Shown: piece by piece, positions 8,656-17,640 of the stretch
Position numbering within the stretch: the first letter of the stretch is position 1
Layout: each line of letters begins with the position of its first letter
NCBI GenBank assembly: GCA_033557465.1
Contig: CM066045.1
Span: 130,717,596 to 130,781,595, forward strand
DNA from: Ichthyophis bannanicus
Taxonomy: Eukaryota; Chordata; Amphibia; Gymnophiona; Ichthyophiidae
Direction: 5' to 3'
Length of the DNA: 64,000 bases
The notes under the pieces: generated by a model
Told to the model about the DNA's origin: nothing
What the model saw: the letters and a program-made list of their open reading frames with translations, nothing else
Database searches by the model: none
Position numbers and translations under genes: made by a program

Positions 8656-10563
8656 ATGGCTGCCAGTGGGTTTAAGCGGTGTGGTCGGTGTGACCGAAAT
8701 ATGTCACTAACCGACACACACGACTTTTGCCTCCGCTGCCTGGGCCCGGATCATGAGGAACTGATCTGTGGGCCCTGCAGCAAACTGTCCTCAAAGGCGT
8801 TGAGAAGTCGGCGGCATCAGCGTGAGAGAATCTTCGCTGACCCCAGCCGTACCCGGACCTCGTCGGAGGCCTCCGTGTCGAAAGGCTCCAGCTCGGACCG
8901 TCGCCGGAGCTCCTCCGACCGGGGTTCTCCCTCCGGGGACCATCGTCGGAAGGAAAAACCCGCGAGGGCGGCGTCGGTGGACGCTCCTGGTTCCGCGAGG
9001 GCCAGGTCGCATAGCCCCGACAGCCGCCCCGGGTCCTTGGAGAAGGAACACGTCCCGAAGCGACCTCGCCTGGAGTCGGAGATGCCTGCCCGGGTAAGTC
9101 CTGTGGTCCTTCTGGACTCGCCTCCGCGACAGCCGACGTCGGGCCCCGAGTCGGGGACTGCTGGGTCACCTGAGCTCGGACTCAGGTTGACGGCCTTGGA
9201 GAGCAGACTGTCTGCCTTCATGGACCAGCAGAGGGCACTGCTCGCTGGCTTCGCTGGCGTCGCTGCCCCGACCGCCGGGACGTCGACGTCCAAGTCGACC
9301 CCGGAGACCGAGCCGATCCTCGAGTCAATGAGAACTCGAGTCGATCCTCGGTCGAGGTCGCCCTCGGCCTCCCGTTCGGGACCGAGGTCGCCGACGCCGA
9401 CTCCCTCGGCGTCGGGGCGGCTGGCGCCGCACCCTGCCCGGGCCGACCCCACCGAGTCCTCGTCGGAGTCGGTCTGGGAGTCTGAGGAGGAAGAGTCACC
9501 TGATTCTTTCCGGACTCGGTGTGTCCCATCGGACTCACCGGAGTCCGAGCCTCGGAAGCAGTCCCCCCCGGAGGATGCCCGGTTCTTGGACTTCGTTAGG
9601 GATATGGCCAAGGCTTTGGCCTTCCCTGCGGATCCCGAGGAGGAGCCTCGAGCCGAAGAGCTCGACGCCCTCCAGTATGACTCTCCCGCGAGGGAACACT
9701 TTACTGTGCCGGTTCCTCCTATGCTGGAACGACTACTCTTCCGCATGTGGGAGAGTCCGGCCTCCTCGCCGGTCCTGAGCAAGCGGGTCGATTCTATCTA
9801 TCGAGTCCGCAAGAGCCCTGGCTTTCAAAAGGCACAGCTGCCACACCATTCCATGGTAGTGGAATCGGCCATGCATCGTCTTAAGAGCCAGAAGATGCAC
9901 TCCTCGGTGCCTCCTGGCAGGGAGGCCCGTAACCTGGATGGCCTTGGCAAGAAGTGCTTCCAGGGCTCTATGCTCGCATGTCGTGTCCAGACTTACCAGC
10001 TATACATGGGCATGTATCTCCGGGATCTGGCTAAAGAGCTAGCCGGATTCTCCGCTGGTCTCTCCGAGGAGCCCTTGCGGAGGTTCCTAGCCTTGTCCAC
10101 TGGCATTCGGGAATGCTCAAAGTTCATGTCCCGAGCAGCCTATGATGGCTTTGAAGCCTCGGCTCGAGTGGCCGCAGCCGGCATCGGTGCCCGCCGACAG
10201 GCTTGGCTTCAGTCGTCAGACCTTGAGCCCTGGGTGCAGGACAAGTTGGTCGATGTCCCCTGCCGAGGCGAAAACCTCTTTGGCAAGCCCATGGCGGAAA
10301 AGGCTGCGCAAATTGAGACTGAGACTCTCACCCGGACCAGGCTTTCTAGGAAGACCTCCGCCCCTTCCCAGAAAAAGAAGGGCTCGGGGAAAAAGTCCTT
10401 TTACCCGAGGAAGGCGGCTGCCTACAAACAATACCCCCATTATCAGGCCCCTGCAGCTCCCCAACAGGGCCAGCAGGCCAAGGGACGGGGTAACGGGTCC
10501 CGTAGGCAGCAAGCCCCCAAGCCTGCACCACCAGCCCCTGCTCAGCAGGGTGGGGGCTTTTGA
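8656..10563 (+). CDS. DIRS gag-like protein (ORF1), 635 aa
   Basis: Uninterrupted 635-codon frame. The N-terminus has paired Cys motifs (C9-x2-C12, C25-x2-C28, C39-x2-C42) in a short zinc-binding-like module. A Ser/Arg/Pro/Glu-rich, presumably disordered stretch follows at about residues 55-330. A conserved-looking helical region at about 335-550 includes MLERLLFRMWESP, HHSMVVESAMHRL and YQLYMGMYLRDLAKELAGF. The tail is basic and Gln/Pro-rich (KKKGSGKKSFYPRKAAAYKQ). By position and composition it is the gag-like ORF of DIRS elements, likely binding element RNA in a particle. The ATG at 8656 was chosen because it is the first in frame and just precedes the Cys module. A 321-aa minus-strand frame inside it is a GC-bias shadow. 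Confidence 0.85.
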   Translation: MAASGFKRCGRCDRNMSLTDTHDFCLRCLGPDHEELICGPCSKLSSKALRSRRHQRERIFADPSRTRTSSEASVSKGSSSDRRRSSSDRGSPSGDHRRKEKPARAASVDAPGSARARSHSPDSRPGSLEKEHVPKRPRLESEMPARVSPVVLLDSPPRQPTSGPESGTAGSPELGLRLTALESRLSAFMDQQRALLAGFAGVAAPTAGTSTSKSTPETEPILESMRTRVDPRSRSPSASRSGPRSPTPTPSASGRLAPHPARADPTESSSESVWESEEEESPDSFRTRCVPSDSPESEPRKQSPPEDARFLDFVRDMAKALAFPADPEEEPRAEELDALQYDSPAREHFTVPVPPMLERLLFRMWESPASSPVLSKRVDSIYRVRKSPGFQKAQLPHHSMVVESAMHRLKSQKMHSSVPPGREARNLDGLGKKCFQGSMLACRVQTYQLYMGMYLRDLAKELAGFSAGLSEEPLRRFLALSTGIRECSKFMSRAAYDGFEASARVAAAGIGARRQAWLQSSDLEPWVQDKLVDVPCRGENLFGKPMAEKAAQIETETLTRTRLSRKTSAPSQKKKGSGKKSFYPRKAAAYKQYPHYQAPAAPQQGQQAKGRGNGSRRQQAPKPAPPAPAQQGGGF

Positions 10564-12474
10564 CTCGCTAAGCATAGCCTCTCCCCCCCCGCTGGTTCCT
10601 CCCAGCACCGGAGGCCGGCTGGTTCACTTCGCCCACAGGTGGTCCAGCATCACCGCAGATGCCTGGGTGCTTCAGGTCGTGCGAGAAGGCTATCTTCTCC
10701 ACTTCCATCAGGTCCCTCCCTCCTATTTTCCGGGAGAACCTCCACGCCCCCTCTGCACAGGGAGTTGCTCCTTCAGGAGTTAGCAGGTCTTCTGCAGGAA
10801 CAGGCGGTGGAACCGGTGCCACACCACCTGAGAGGTCAAGGCTTTTATTCAAGGTATTTTCTGATACCAAAGAGAACAGGGGGCCTCAGACCCATCCTGG
10901 ACTTGCGCAACCTCAACAAGTTCCTTGTGCGGGAGAAGTTCAAAATGCTTACCCTTGGAATCCTTCTGCCCTACCTCCAGCAGGGAGATTGGCTATGCTC
11001 CTTGGATCTAAAGGATGCCTACACGCACATCCTCATCCACCCAAGCCACCGCCAATACCTAAGGTTTGTGGTGGCAGGAAATCATTACCAGTACCGAGTA
11101 CTGCCCTTTGGCCTGTCCTCCGCACCACGAGTCTTCACAAAATGTCTCGCGGTCGTGGCGGCCCATCTCCGGCTTTACGGCCTCTATGTCTTTCCGTACC
11201 TCGACGACTGGCTCATCAGAGCAGCGTCCGCTCAGGAGGTCACCAACGCCACGTGCCGCACGGTGACTCTGCTGCAGCACTTGGGCTTTGTCATAAACTT
11301 CGCAAAGTCCACTTTGCTCCCCTCACAGGATCTCGAGTTCATCGGCGCAAGGCTGCACACTCCTCAGGCGCGAGCATTCCTACCGCTCGACAGGGCTCAA
11401 CGGCTCATGGACCTAGCCGACCGCTTTCGCAGCCAGCCCCTGGTCTCCGCCAGGCGCTTCCTGAGACTGCTCGGCCATATGGCTTCCACCGTCCATGTGA
11501 CCCCCAATGCCCGCCTGAATATGCGGTCTGCTCAATGGTGTCTCCGCCAGCAGTGGCGACAAGCCACGGGCGGCCTAGCAGACCTAGTGCGCGTTTCCGA
11601 GCCGCTGGTCTCGTCTCTCCGGTGGTGGCTCCGGCAGCCGAACCTGATATTCGGAATGCCTTTCCAGTCACCTCAGCCGACCCGGGTGCTGACCACCGAT
11701 GCATCCCTCCTGGGCTGGGGAGCACATTGCCAAGAGGCACGTACTCAGGGCCTCTGGAACACGTGGGAGTCTGCTCAGCAGATCAACTTCCTGGAGCTCA
11801 GGGCGATCCGCCTGGCTCTCAAGGCCTTCTCCCACCTGACTTCCCAACAGTCCGTCCTTGTCCAGACGGACAATCAAGTTGCCATGTTCTACGTGAACAA
11901 GCAGGGGGGCACGGGCTCCTTCCTCCTCTGCCGGGAGGCACAGAGGCTCTGCTCTTGGGCCGTCAGTCACGGCATTCTCCTCAAGGCAGTTTATCTCCCG
12001 GGCCAAGAAAATTGCCTTGCAGACAAACTCAGCAGGGTCCTCCAGCCGCACGAGTGGCGTCTGGATCCCTTGGTAGTTCAGAAGCTCTTCCTCAAGTGGG
12101 GTCTCCCCACGGTGGATCTCTTTGCCAGTCCTCACAACCGGCAGCTTCCTCGCTTCTGCTCTCGTCGGCCACACCCCCTTCGGGTGGCGGCGGACGCCTT
12201 TCTGATCTCGTGGTCGGGGAGCCTTCTGTACGCTTTCCCTCCCATCCCGCTGGTCTCTCGGACTCTTTTCAAGGTTCTCCGAGACAAAGCCTTCATGATC
12301 CTGGTGGCCCCTCGCTGGCCCAGGCAGCCGTGGTTTCCGCTCCTGCTGCAACTGGCGGTGGAGGATCCAATCCCTCTGGGGGTGCAACCGGATCTCCTCA
12401 CTCAGGATCAGGGGTCCCTCCTGCACCCCAACCTCAGGTCTCTCAACCTCATGGCCTGGCTGCTGAGAGGGTAG
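10564..12474 (+). CDS. DIRS reverse transcriptase / RNase H / methyltransferase-like protein (ORF2)
   Basis: This frame is open from the gag stop to 12474. Domains in order: RT with FLIPKRTGGLRPILDLRNLN, SLDLKDAYTHI, LPFGLSSAPRVF and the catalytic YLDD (11197-11208); RNase H with TDASLLGWGAH (about 11694), FLELRAIRLAL, VQTDNQVAMFYVNKQGG and ADKLSR; and a DAM-like region with WGLPTVDLFASPHN and YAFPPIP, ending in LVAPRWPRQPWFP. The RT amino end is not in this frame. The conserved-looking stretch GGRLVHFAHRWSSITADAWV, just after the gag stop, lies in the next frame, and that frame stops at 10783. The frame change falls at a run of five C at 10747-10751. This is either a one-base mutation or sequencing error, or a real frameshift site. 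No ATG near the start is convincing; the frame may be reached by frameshifting or readthrough from gag. Confidence 0.85.
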   Translation, partial: LAKHSLSPPAGSSQHRRPAGSLRPQVVQHHRRCLGASGRARRLSSPLPSGPSLLFSGRTSTPPLHRELLLQELAGLLQEQAVEPVPHHLRGQGFYSRYFLIPKRTGGLRPILDLRNLNKFLVREKFKMLTLGILLPYLQQGDWLCSLDLKDAYTHILIHPSHRQYLRFVVAGNHYQYRVLPFGLSSAPRVFTKCLAVVAAHLRLYGLYVFPYLDDWLIRAASAQEVTNATCRTVTLLQHLGFVINFAKSTLLPSQDLEFIGARLHTPQARAFLPLDRAQRLMDLADRFRSQPLVSARRFLRLLGHMASTVHVTPNARLNMRSAQWCLRQQWRQATGGLADLVRVSEPLVSSLRWWLRQPNLIFGMPFQSPQPTRVLTTDASLLGWGAHCQEARTQGLWNTWESAQQINFLELRAIRLALKAFSHLTSQQSVLVQTDNQVAMFYVNKQGGTGSFLLCREAQRLCSWAVSHGILLKAVYLPGQENCLADKLSRVLQPHEWRLDPLVVQKLFLKWGLPTVDLFASPHNRQLPRFCSRRPHPLRVAADAFLISWSGSLLYAFPPIPLVSRTLFKVLRDKAFMILVAPRWPRQPWFPLLLQLAVEDPIPLGVQPDLLTQDQGSLLHPNLRSLNLMAWLLRG

Positions 12475-13511
12475 TCCTTGCTCCCCTTCTCCTGCCGGCG
12501 GAGGTGGAGGAGGTCGTCTTGGCTTCGCGACTGCCTTCTACCCGCAAATGCTACGCCCTTAAATGGCGTCGCTTTGCAGTCTGGTGTACCCAACAGTCTC
12601 AGGATCCCTTCTCCTGCCCGGTGTCGGTGATCTTGCAGTACTTGCTCCACCTCTCTAATCTGGGACTTAAGTCCAACTCCGTCAAAGTTCACCTCAGTGC
12701 TCTTTCAGCACATCATGTGCCGGTGGACGGCAGACCTCTCTCCAATGACCCTCTCGTAGCGAGGTTTCTCCGAGGTCTCCTTCTACTTAAACCACCTCTG
12801 CGCCCGCCAGCGCCTGACTGGGACCTGAATGTGGTTTTGCAGCGGATCACCTGTCCGCCTTTTGAACCTATGGCTACCTGTTCTCTCCGTTTTCTGTCTT
12901 GGAAAACACTGTTCTTGATAGCCCTCACTTCCGCTAGACGCGTAAGTGAATTGCAGGCCCTCGTGTCTGATCCCCCTTACACTAGGTTCTACAAGAATAG
13001 GGTAGTCCTACGGACTCACCCAAAATTTCTGCCTAAAGTGGTCTCCCCTTTTCACATCAATCAGGAGGTGGTACTTCCAACCTTCTTTCCCAGACCACAC
13101 TCCAGCCGAGCTGAGACGGTCCTCCATACCCTGGACTGTAGAAGGGCATTGAACTTCTACCTTGACCGTACGCGGGAGCACCGTAAAGCTGCTCAGCTTT
13201 TTGTGTCTTTTGACCCCAATAAATTGGGGCTCCCGGTCTCCAAGCGTACTCTGTCCATCTGGGTTGCGGACTGTATCTCTTGGGCTTATGGGGCAGCCGG
13301 ACTCTCCTTAGAAAGTCGAGTCACGGCTCATTGCGTTCGGGCAAAGGCCACGTCAGTGGCTTACCTCCGCTCTGTTCCGCTGGCAGACATCTGCCGGGCC
13401 GCTACTTGGTCTTCGAGCCAGACTTTTGCGGTCCATTACTGTCTCGAGAGGGAGTCCCGTAGGGACAGTGCTTTCGGACAGGCAGTCCTCCGTAATCTCT
13501 TTGAGGTCTGA
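10659..13511 (+). CDS. DIRS tyrosine recombinase (ORF3), frame overlapping ORF2
   Basis: The third frame is open for 950 codons. The recognisable recombinase lies in the last 350 codons (from about 12462). The core-binding part has ASRLPSTRKCYALKWRRFAV and LKSNSVKVHLSALSAHH. The catalytic part has the first Arg in TSARRVSEL (12936-12941), the H-x2-R box TAHCVRAKATS (His 13329-13331, Arg 13338-13340) and the nucleophile Tyr in FAVHY (13437-13439). These are the R, HxxR and Y residues of tyrosine recombinases, so it looks catalytically complete. Its job is to insert the circular DNA copy. Codons 1-600 overlap RT/RNase H in another frame and are Pro/Ser/Gly-rich; they may be untranslated. The true start is unknown. 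The stop at 13511 is followed by 136 bp before the internal complementary region. Confidence 0.88.
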   Translation: MPGCFRSCEKAIFSTSIRSLPPIFRENLHAPSAQGVAPSGVSRSSAGTGGGTGATPPERSRLLFKVFSDTKENRGPQTHPGLAQPQQVPCAGEVQNAYPWNPSALPPAGRLAMLLGSKGCLHAHPHPPKPPPIPKVCGGRKSLPVPSTALWPVLRTTSLHKMSRGRGGPSPALRPLCLSVPRRLAHQSSVRSGGHQRHVPHGDSAAALGLCHKLRKVHFAPLTGSRVHRRKAAHSSGASIPTARQGSTAHGPSRPLSQPAPGLRQALPETARPYGFHRPCDPQCPPEYAVCSMVSPPAVATSHGRPSRPSARFRAAGLVSPVVAPAAEPDIRNAFPVTSADPGADHRCIPPGLGSTLPRGTYSGPLEHVGVCSADQLPGAQGDPPGSQGLLPPDFPTVRPCPDGQSSCHVLREQAGGHGLLPPLPGGTEALLLGRQSRHSPQGSLSPGPRKLPCRQTQQGPPAARVASGSLGSSEALPQVGSPHGGSLCQSSQPAASSLLLSSATPPSGGGGRLSDLVVGEPSVRFPSHPAGLSDSFQGSPRQSLHDPGGPSLAQAAVVSAPAATGGGGSNPSGGATGSPHSGSGVPPAPQPQVSQPHGLAAERVVLAPLLLPAEVEEVVLASRLPSTRKCYALKWRRFAVWCTQQSQDPFSCPVSVILQYLLHLSNLGLKSNSVKVHLSALSAHHVPVDGRPLSNDPLVARFLRGLLLLKPPLRPPAPDWDLNVVLQRITCPPFEPMATCSLRFLSWKTLFLIALTSARRVSELQALVSDPPYTRFYKNRVVLRTHPKFLPKVVSPFHINQEVVLPTFFPRPHSSRAETVLHTLDCRRALNFYLDRTREHRKAAQLFVSFDPNKLGLPVSKRTLSIWVADCISWAYGAAGLSLESRVTAHCVRAKATSVAYLRSVPLADICRAATWSSSQTFAVHYCLERESRRDSAFGQAVLRNLFEV

Positions 13512-13647
13512 GCAACTCCTACCCTCCATCCCGGATGTGGGCTACCGGTGGGTGATAATTCAGCGAAGATTCTATCCTTCTGTGCTGCTGAGCTAGAGGG
13601 AGCTCATTTTTGTGCTTAGGGTCTCCGGTAGCCTTGAGCTTGGGAGT

Positions 13648-13745
13648 CCCATAAGTGAGGACTGACTTCCTGCTTGGTCCTGGAGAAAGCGTAGTTACTC
13701 ACCTGTAACAGGTGTTCTCCAGGAGCAGCAGGAATCAGTCCTCAC
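13648..13745 (+). repeat. DIRS internal complementary region (ICR)
   Basis: Bases 13648-13687 are the reverse complement of the left terminus (8257-8296). Bases 13688-13745 are the reverse complement of the right terminus (13961-14018). The two abut at 13687/13688, so the ICR is a copy of the joined ends. In DIRS models this region templates completion of the ends and closing of the circle. It allowed both element ends to be set to the base. Confidence 0.93.
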
Positions 13746-13831
13746 TACCCTCCCTCCTCCCCTTGGAGTTGCAATCGTCTGCTTATGTTTTTGCAAATAT
13801 TTTTATGCTGTCTTTTTTAGCTATGTCATCT

Positions 13832-14018
13832 GACTGGCTAAGATGGCACCCTCGGGCGGGAAGACGACCGCGCATGCGCGCTGCAATTCCCAAAGGCTTT
13901 CTTTGAAAGCTGGGGAAAATTGCTCCGCGAGGGCTCCGTCGGCGCCGACGTCACCCATAAGTGAGGACTGATTCCTGCTGCTCCTGGAGAACACCTGTTA
14001 CAGGTGAGTAACTACGCT
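13832..14018 (-). repeat. DIRS right inverted terminal repeat with unique extension
   Basis: Bases 13832-13970 mirror the left repeat exactly. The outer 48 bases diverge, and the last 27 or so have no left counterpart. They include the palindrome CACCTGT-T-ACAGGTG (13992-14006), also present in the ICR (13700-13714). The asymmetric end is typical of DIRS, where only the ICR carries both termini. Confidence 0.9.
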
Positions 14019-14268
14019 CTCTCCAGAGGGCCAAACTGCATAAATTTAGGACAGCTCTTTTTCTGGCCTAACTTTCTGCAGCCACTTATCTGCTACAAGA
14101 TATGTGCTGTGACTGCCCTCACCCACCCATAGACTGTCCTGGTGCGGATGATGCTAAGGCAGTTGGAGGGGATATCCAGCGGCACGATCTGTTAATGCAG
14201 CTAAATATCCGGCTTTATCTGGATAGCAAGTCCTGCTAACTGGATAAACCCTTTTGAAAACTGGCCAA
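14019..14268. mobile_element. GATATTC-family-like repeat, right half (split by DIRS)
   Basis: Carries GGGATATCCAGCGGCACG, CTAAATATCCGGC and TATCTGGATAGC, and ends TTGAAAACTGGCC, like a mirrored family end. It is the probable continuation of 8094-8256. It is more diverged than the four clean copies, and no 4-bp duplication is clear. Confidence 0.4.
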
Positions 14269-14784
14269 TATGTGTTTGGCCAGCCCTTAACAGGAGAGAT
14301 TAAGGGGTTTATCCTCCTTAACCCCGCCCCCCCCCCCCCCGTTTATTTCCTCCTTCAAAATGAAATACTCAAGATAGACTTGTAGCTGCCATTAGCTAAC
14401 TACAGAGAACGCCAAGGGCCCCTTTGACAAGAATTTTGTAAAATGAGTTACAAATTATTAGCATTACAACTTGGACATCCCTTTTCTGACCTAGACGACC
14501 TATACAAAATTGTGCCTTTAATGTGGTAGATGGTTTGTTTGGGTTTTTTAGGTTTTCTAGTTTCTCTTGAATTACGTTCTTATCTTGCACCACAGTAGCA
14601 ATAACGTTGCTCAGTTTCAACAGTTTACACGCTTTTATATTCAAGAATTTTCTGCTGGGCATGTGAGAATCCAAAATCAAAATATGAAAAAAAGTATATT
14701 AATATAGATTTCTTGTTTTCTTATTGATAGTGTTAAGAAAACACAGGCAGAAAGAAGAGGAGTGAGCTAAATCAATCTGAGTAA

Positions 14785-14880
14785 ATAACATTTATTGGAT
14801 TTATTTAGTGGGACTTCATATCCCACTTTTACGCATTAAACTCACAATGGGGTCCTAACAGGGTAAGCTAAATAGCGATC
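14785..14880 (-). mobile_element. LINE/SINE 3' tail fragment (minus)
   Basis: On the minus strand it reads GTGGGATATGAAGTCCCACT followed by AAATAAATCCAATAAATG, resembling an L2-type 3' tail with its AATAAAT end. No coding part is attached. The surrounding 14270-15236 shows nothing else I can name apart from a C run near 14327. Confidence 0.4.
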
Positions 14881-15236
14881 AAAGAGAAGAGTCAACAGTT
14901 GTGAAAATTCATTATAGGCCCAAGGATAGGGATCCCATATCAGCAGAACAAATTGTGATGAAGTGAAAGTGGTTTGGAGTTGGACCCATATGTCTCATTA
15001 GTTACTGCAAATGGTGGGTTGGTGTCTGCAATGGGGTATGTGTATATTTGATTTATATGATGACAATGGCTTGTATACATATTTTGAACAGTCATTCTTG
15101 GCTCATAATCTTGGGATCATCTTTGACTCGCCTCTTTCTCTGCACATATCCAACATATAGCTAAAACATGTCTGTAACATCAACAAAATACATCCCTTCT
15201 TTCTGAACACACCTTCAAAACAGTTATCCATGCTCA

Positions 15237-15412
15237 TAAGAACATAAGATATGCCATATTGGGTCAGAGCAAGGTCCATCAAGCCAAGTATCCTGTTTCC
15301 AACAGTGGCCCAATCCAGGTCACAAGTACCTGCCAGGTTCCCAAAATGTACACAGATTCCATGCTGCTTGTCCAGTGGGTAAGCAGTGGATTTCCCCGGC
15401 CCTCTTTAATAA
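15237..15412 (-). mobile_element. Old CR1 LINE (copy A), segment 1: 3' end
   Basis: On the minus strand it ends GACCCAATATGGCATATCTT ATGTTCTTATG, the 3' terminus shared by CR1 copies at 18485 and 55571. It breaks off at 15412 after CTCTTTAATAA. The missing sequence (TAATGGTTTATGG...) resumes at 18245, after a DNA transposon. Four segments (15237-15412, 18245-18484, 20556-20975, 22102-23870) make up one element. Confidence 0.8.
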
Positions 15413-15916
15413 CACAGGTACACTACCAAAAAACTGCCTCCAGTTTTGCAACTGATTCCTATAGATTTTGGGGTGCTGAATCCAGGAAAAATAGCCAAAA
15501 TGTTCCATCACATCACGTTTTCTTGCAAAATTAGATTTCTTACCCATATAAGGAATGTTCACATAATTTCTTTTTAGCCGACTGCAGTTTATTTTCTTGG
15601 CCCAAAATAGAGGTTGTAATGGTTAACTAACTAGAAACACTCCCTCATGATATTTTAGAGTGTTTTGTATTCATTTTATACATTAACAGGACAATTGGGA
15701 GGCGGGGGGCTAAATCCAGTACTCTCGCTGGCGCATGTTCTTTCCTGTTCGCCTCGCCTCGTTCGCTCGCTCAAACACGGTGGTTGCGACATGAACGTTC
15801 CTGTCAAATTTCAGTTTCTTGCAAGTTCATTATTACCTTTTGTTTGCTCAGTCGTAATCCAGCTTTATTCCGAAGTGGTTCACTACAGTTGTAGTTTGCA
15901 GTGCTGTGTATTTGTG

Positions 15917-17640
15917 ATGGCTCACAGAGCCAGAGGTTGCGTCAACTCTCCGGACAGTTTTTGTTTTATTTGTGGGGAATATACCGTGAAAAAGCGGCAG
16001 AGGAACATTTCTGCATTTATTAAAAAAGTATATTTCGCCTATTTCGGTTTGAAGTTAGGCGATCAAGACAAACCGTGGGCTCCTCACAAAGTGTGCAAGA
16101 CATGTGAGGAAGATCTACGCTTATGGATGAAAGGTAAAAAACAAGCATTTCGTTTCGGAATACCAATGATGTGGCGTGAACAAAGAGACCACAGCAGTGA
16201 CTGCTATTTTTGCTCTTGCATTGTGAAGGGATACAACTTAAAAAATAAGAACGTAATAAGTTACCCCAACCTTCCCTCACCAATTAGGCCTATGCCTCAT
16301 AGCAACGAAGTACCTGTGCCTGAACCACCAAAATCTTTGGATCATATTTGTGTGGACGGTTCTGATCATGATGAGACTCATCAGATGGCTTTTCCCGATG
16401 AGTCCAGTACTTCCGAGTTTGAAACTGAACCAGATCCGAAACCTGAACTTTTCTCTCAAGCTGAATTGAATGATTTAGTCCGGGATTTAGGACTCCCAAA
16501 AGATGCTGCCCAACTGCTAGGTTCTCGGCTTAAACAGAAAAATCTATTGTCACCAGGAACAACTTTTTATTGGTACCGCAACCGCGAGACACAATTTTTG
16601 AAGTATTTCAGCAAAGAGGAAGATTTTGTATTTTGCAACGATATATACGGAGTGATGGAAAAGTTTAAACTCAAGTATGATCCTGCTGAATGGCGGCTGT
16701 TCATTGATTCGTCAAAAGACAGCATAAAAGGTGTTCTTCATAATGGCAACACATTCGCTTCAGTTCCTATTGCTCACTCTGTTATTCTCCAAGAAAAATA
16801 CGAGAATTTGGCCCTGATTCTTCAGAAGATTCGTTATGATGAGCATAAGTGGATGATTTGTGGAGACTTTAAAATTCTATCCATGCTATTAGGGCAGCAA
16901 TCCGGTTTCACCAAATATCCCTGCTTCCTTTGCTTGTGGGATAGCCGGGCCCGCGACCTACACTGGGGGAAAAAAGACTGGCCAATTCGGGAGTATTTGA
17001 GACCCGGTGAGAAAATGTTCTTCATGAGAGCTTGGTACCTCGTGATAAAATTCTATTACCACCTCTCCACATTAAGTTGGGTCTCATTAAGCAATTCATC
17101 AAGTCCCTTCCAAAAGATGGTGAGTGCTTTCGGTACCTTTGCTCAAAGTTCCCCCGACTTTCTGAAGCAAAGCTAAAGGAAGGAGTGTTTGTTGGCCCTG
17201 ATATAAGGAAACTCATTTCAGATGGAGCATTCGCTGAAACGATGTCTGAGAAGGAAAAAGAAGCCTGGGATTCCTTCAAGGATGTTGTTCTCAAATTCTT
17301 GGGGAACAGGCGGGATGAGAACTATAAGGATATTGTTGCCAGGATGCTCAATGCCTTCAAAGAACAAGGCTGTAACATGAGCCTGAAAGTCCATTTCTTG
17401 CACTCCCATGTGAACTACATTCCCGAAAACATGGGGGCGTACAGTGAAGAACAAGGTGAAAGGTTTCACCAGGACATCAAGGACGCAGAGAGAAGGTACC
17501 AAGGAAGCTGGAACACCACTATGATGGCTGATTTCTGCTGGTTGCTGCTGCGGGAAACCCCAGATGAAAAATACGCCAAGCAGCGCACCAAGAGAAGCAT
17601 TCGGGGGAAGAAGAAACGGGCCCACCAGGAGATTGATTGA
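15917..17640 (+). pseudogene. DDE transposase of the Chapaev-like element, one frameshift
   Basis: From ATG 15917 the frame encodes Cys-rich zinc-finger-like modules (SFCFICGEYT, CKTCEEDL, CYFCSCIV). An acidic linker and a catalytic-like core follow: FIDSSKDS (first Asp), CGDFKILSMLLG (second Asp), PCFLCLWDSRAR (C-x2-C), PPLHIKLGL (LH), HFLHSH and GERFHQD (Glu). This D..D..CxxC..LH..H..E order is the signature of Chapaev/Transib/RAG-like DDE transposases. The protein also resembles widespread uncharacterised animal ORFs. Near 17011-17016, in GAGAAAATG, the frame shifts by one base, so the last 200 residues lie in another frame, ending at 17640. All motif residues are kept, so the break may be recent or a sequence error. 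AATAAA lies about 65 bp downstream. Confidence 0.8.

Larger units (their letters stand above)
8257..14018 (+). mobile_element. DIRS-type tyrosine-recombinase retrotransposon, near intact
   Basis: A 5.76 kb element with the full DIRS plan. Inverted terminal repeats share 139 identical bases (8280-8418 versus 13832-13970). Three ORFs follow in order: gag-like (8656-10563), RT/RNase H/methyltransferase-like (to 12474) and tyrosine recombinase (to 13511). An internal complementary region at 13648-13745 contains the reverse complement of the left end joined directly to that of the right end. DIRS elements are thought to replicate via a circular intermediate and insert by the recombinase without target duplication; none is seen here. 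The body is GC-rich compared with its AT-rich flanks. Only one clear coding break was found, at 10747-10751. ITR identity suggests recent insertion, although ITRs may also be homogenised during replication. Confidence 0.93.

Noticed and set aside
8817..9782. 321-codon minus-strand open frame inside the DIRS gag-like gene
   Set aside because: It is the antisense of a GC-rich, Ser/Arg/Pro-rich coding region; stop-poor composition explains it, and the plus-strand protein has family-like features.
11668..12426. 252-codon minus-strand frame opposite RT/RNase H
   Set aside because: It lies opposite a clear RT/RNase H coding frame; its own sequence has no recognisable domain.
15917..17640. Interpreting the Chapaev-like gene as a domesticated host gene
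   Set aside because: It has terminal inverted repeats, a target duplication inside a CR1 element, and a frameshift; nothing indicates host use.
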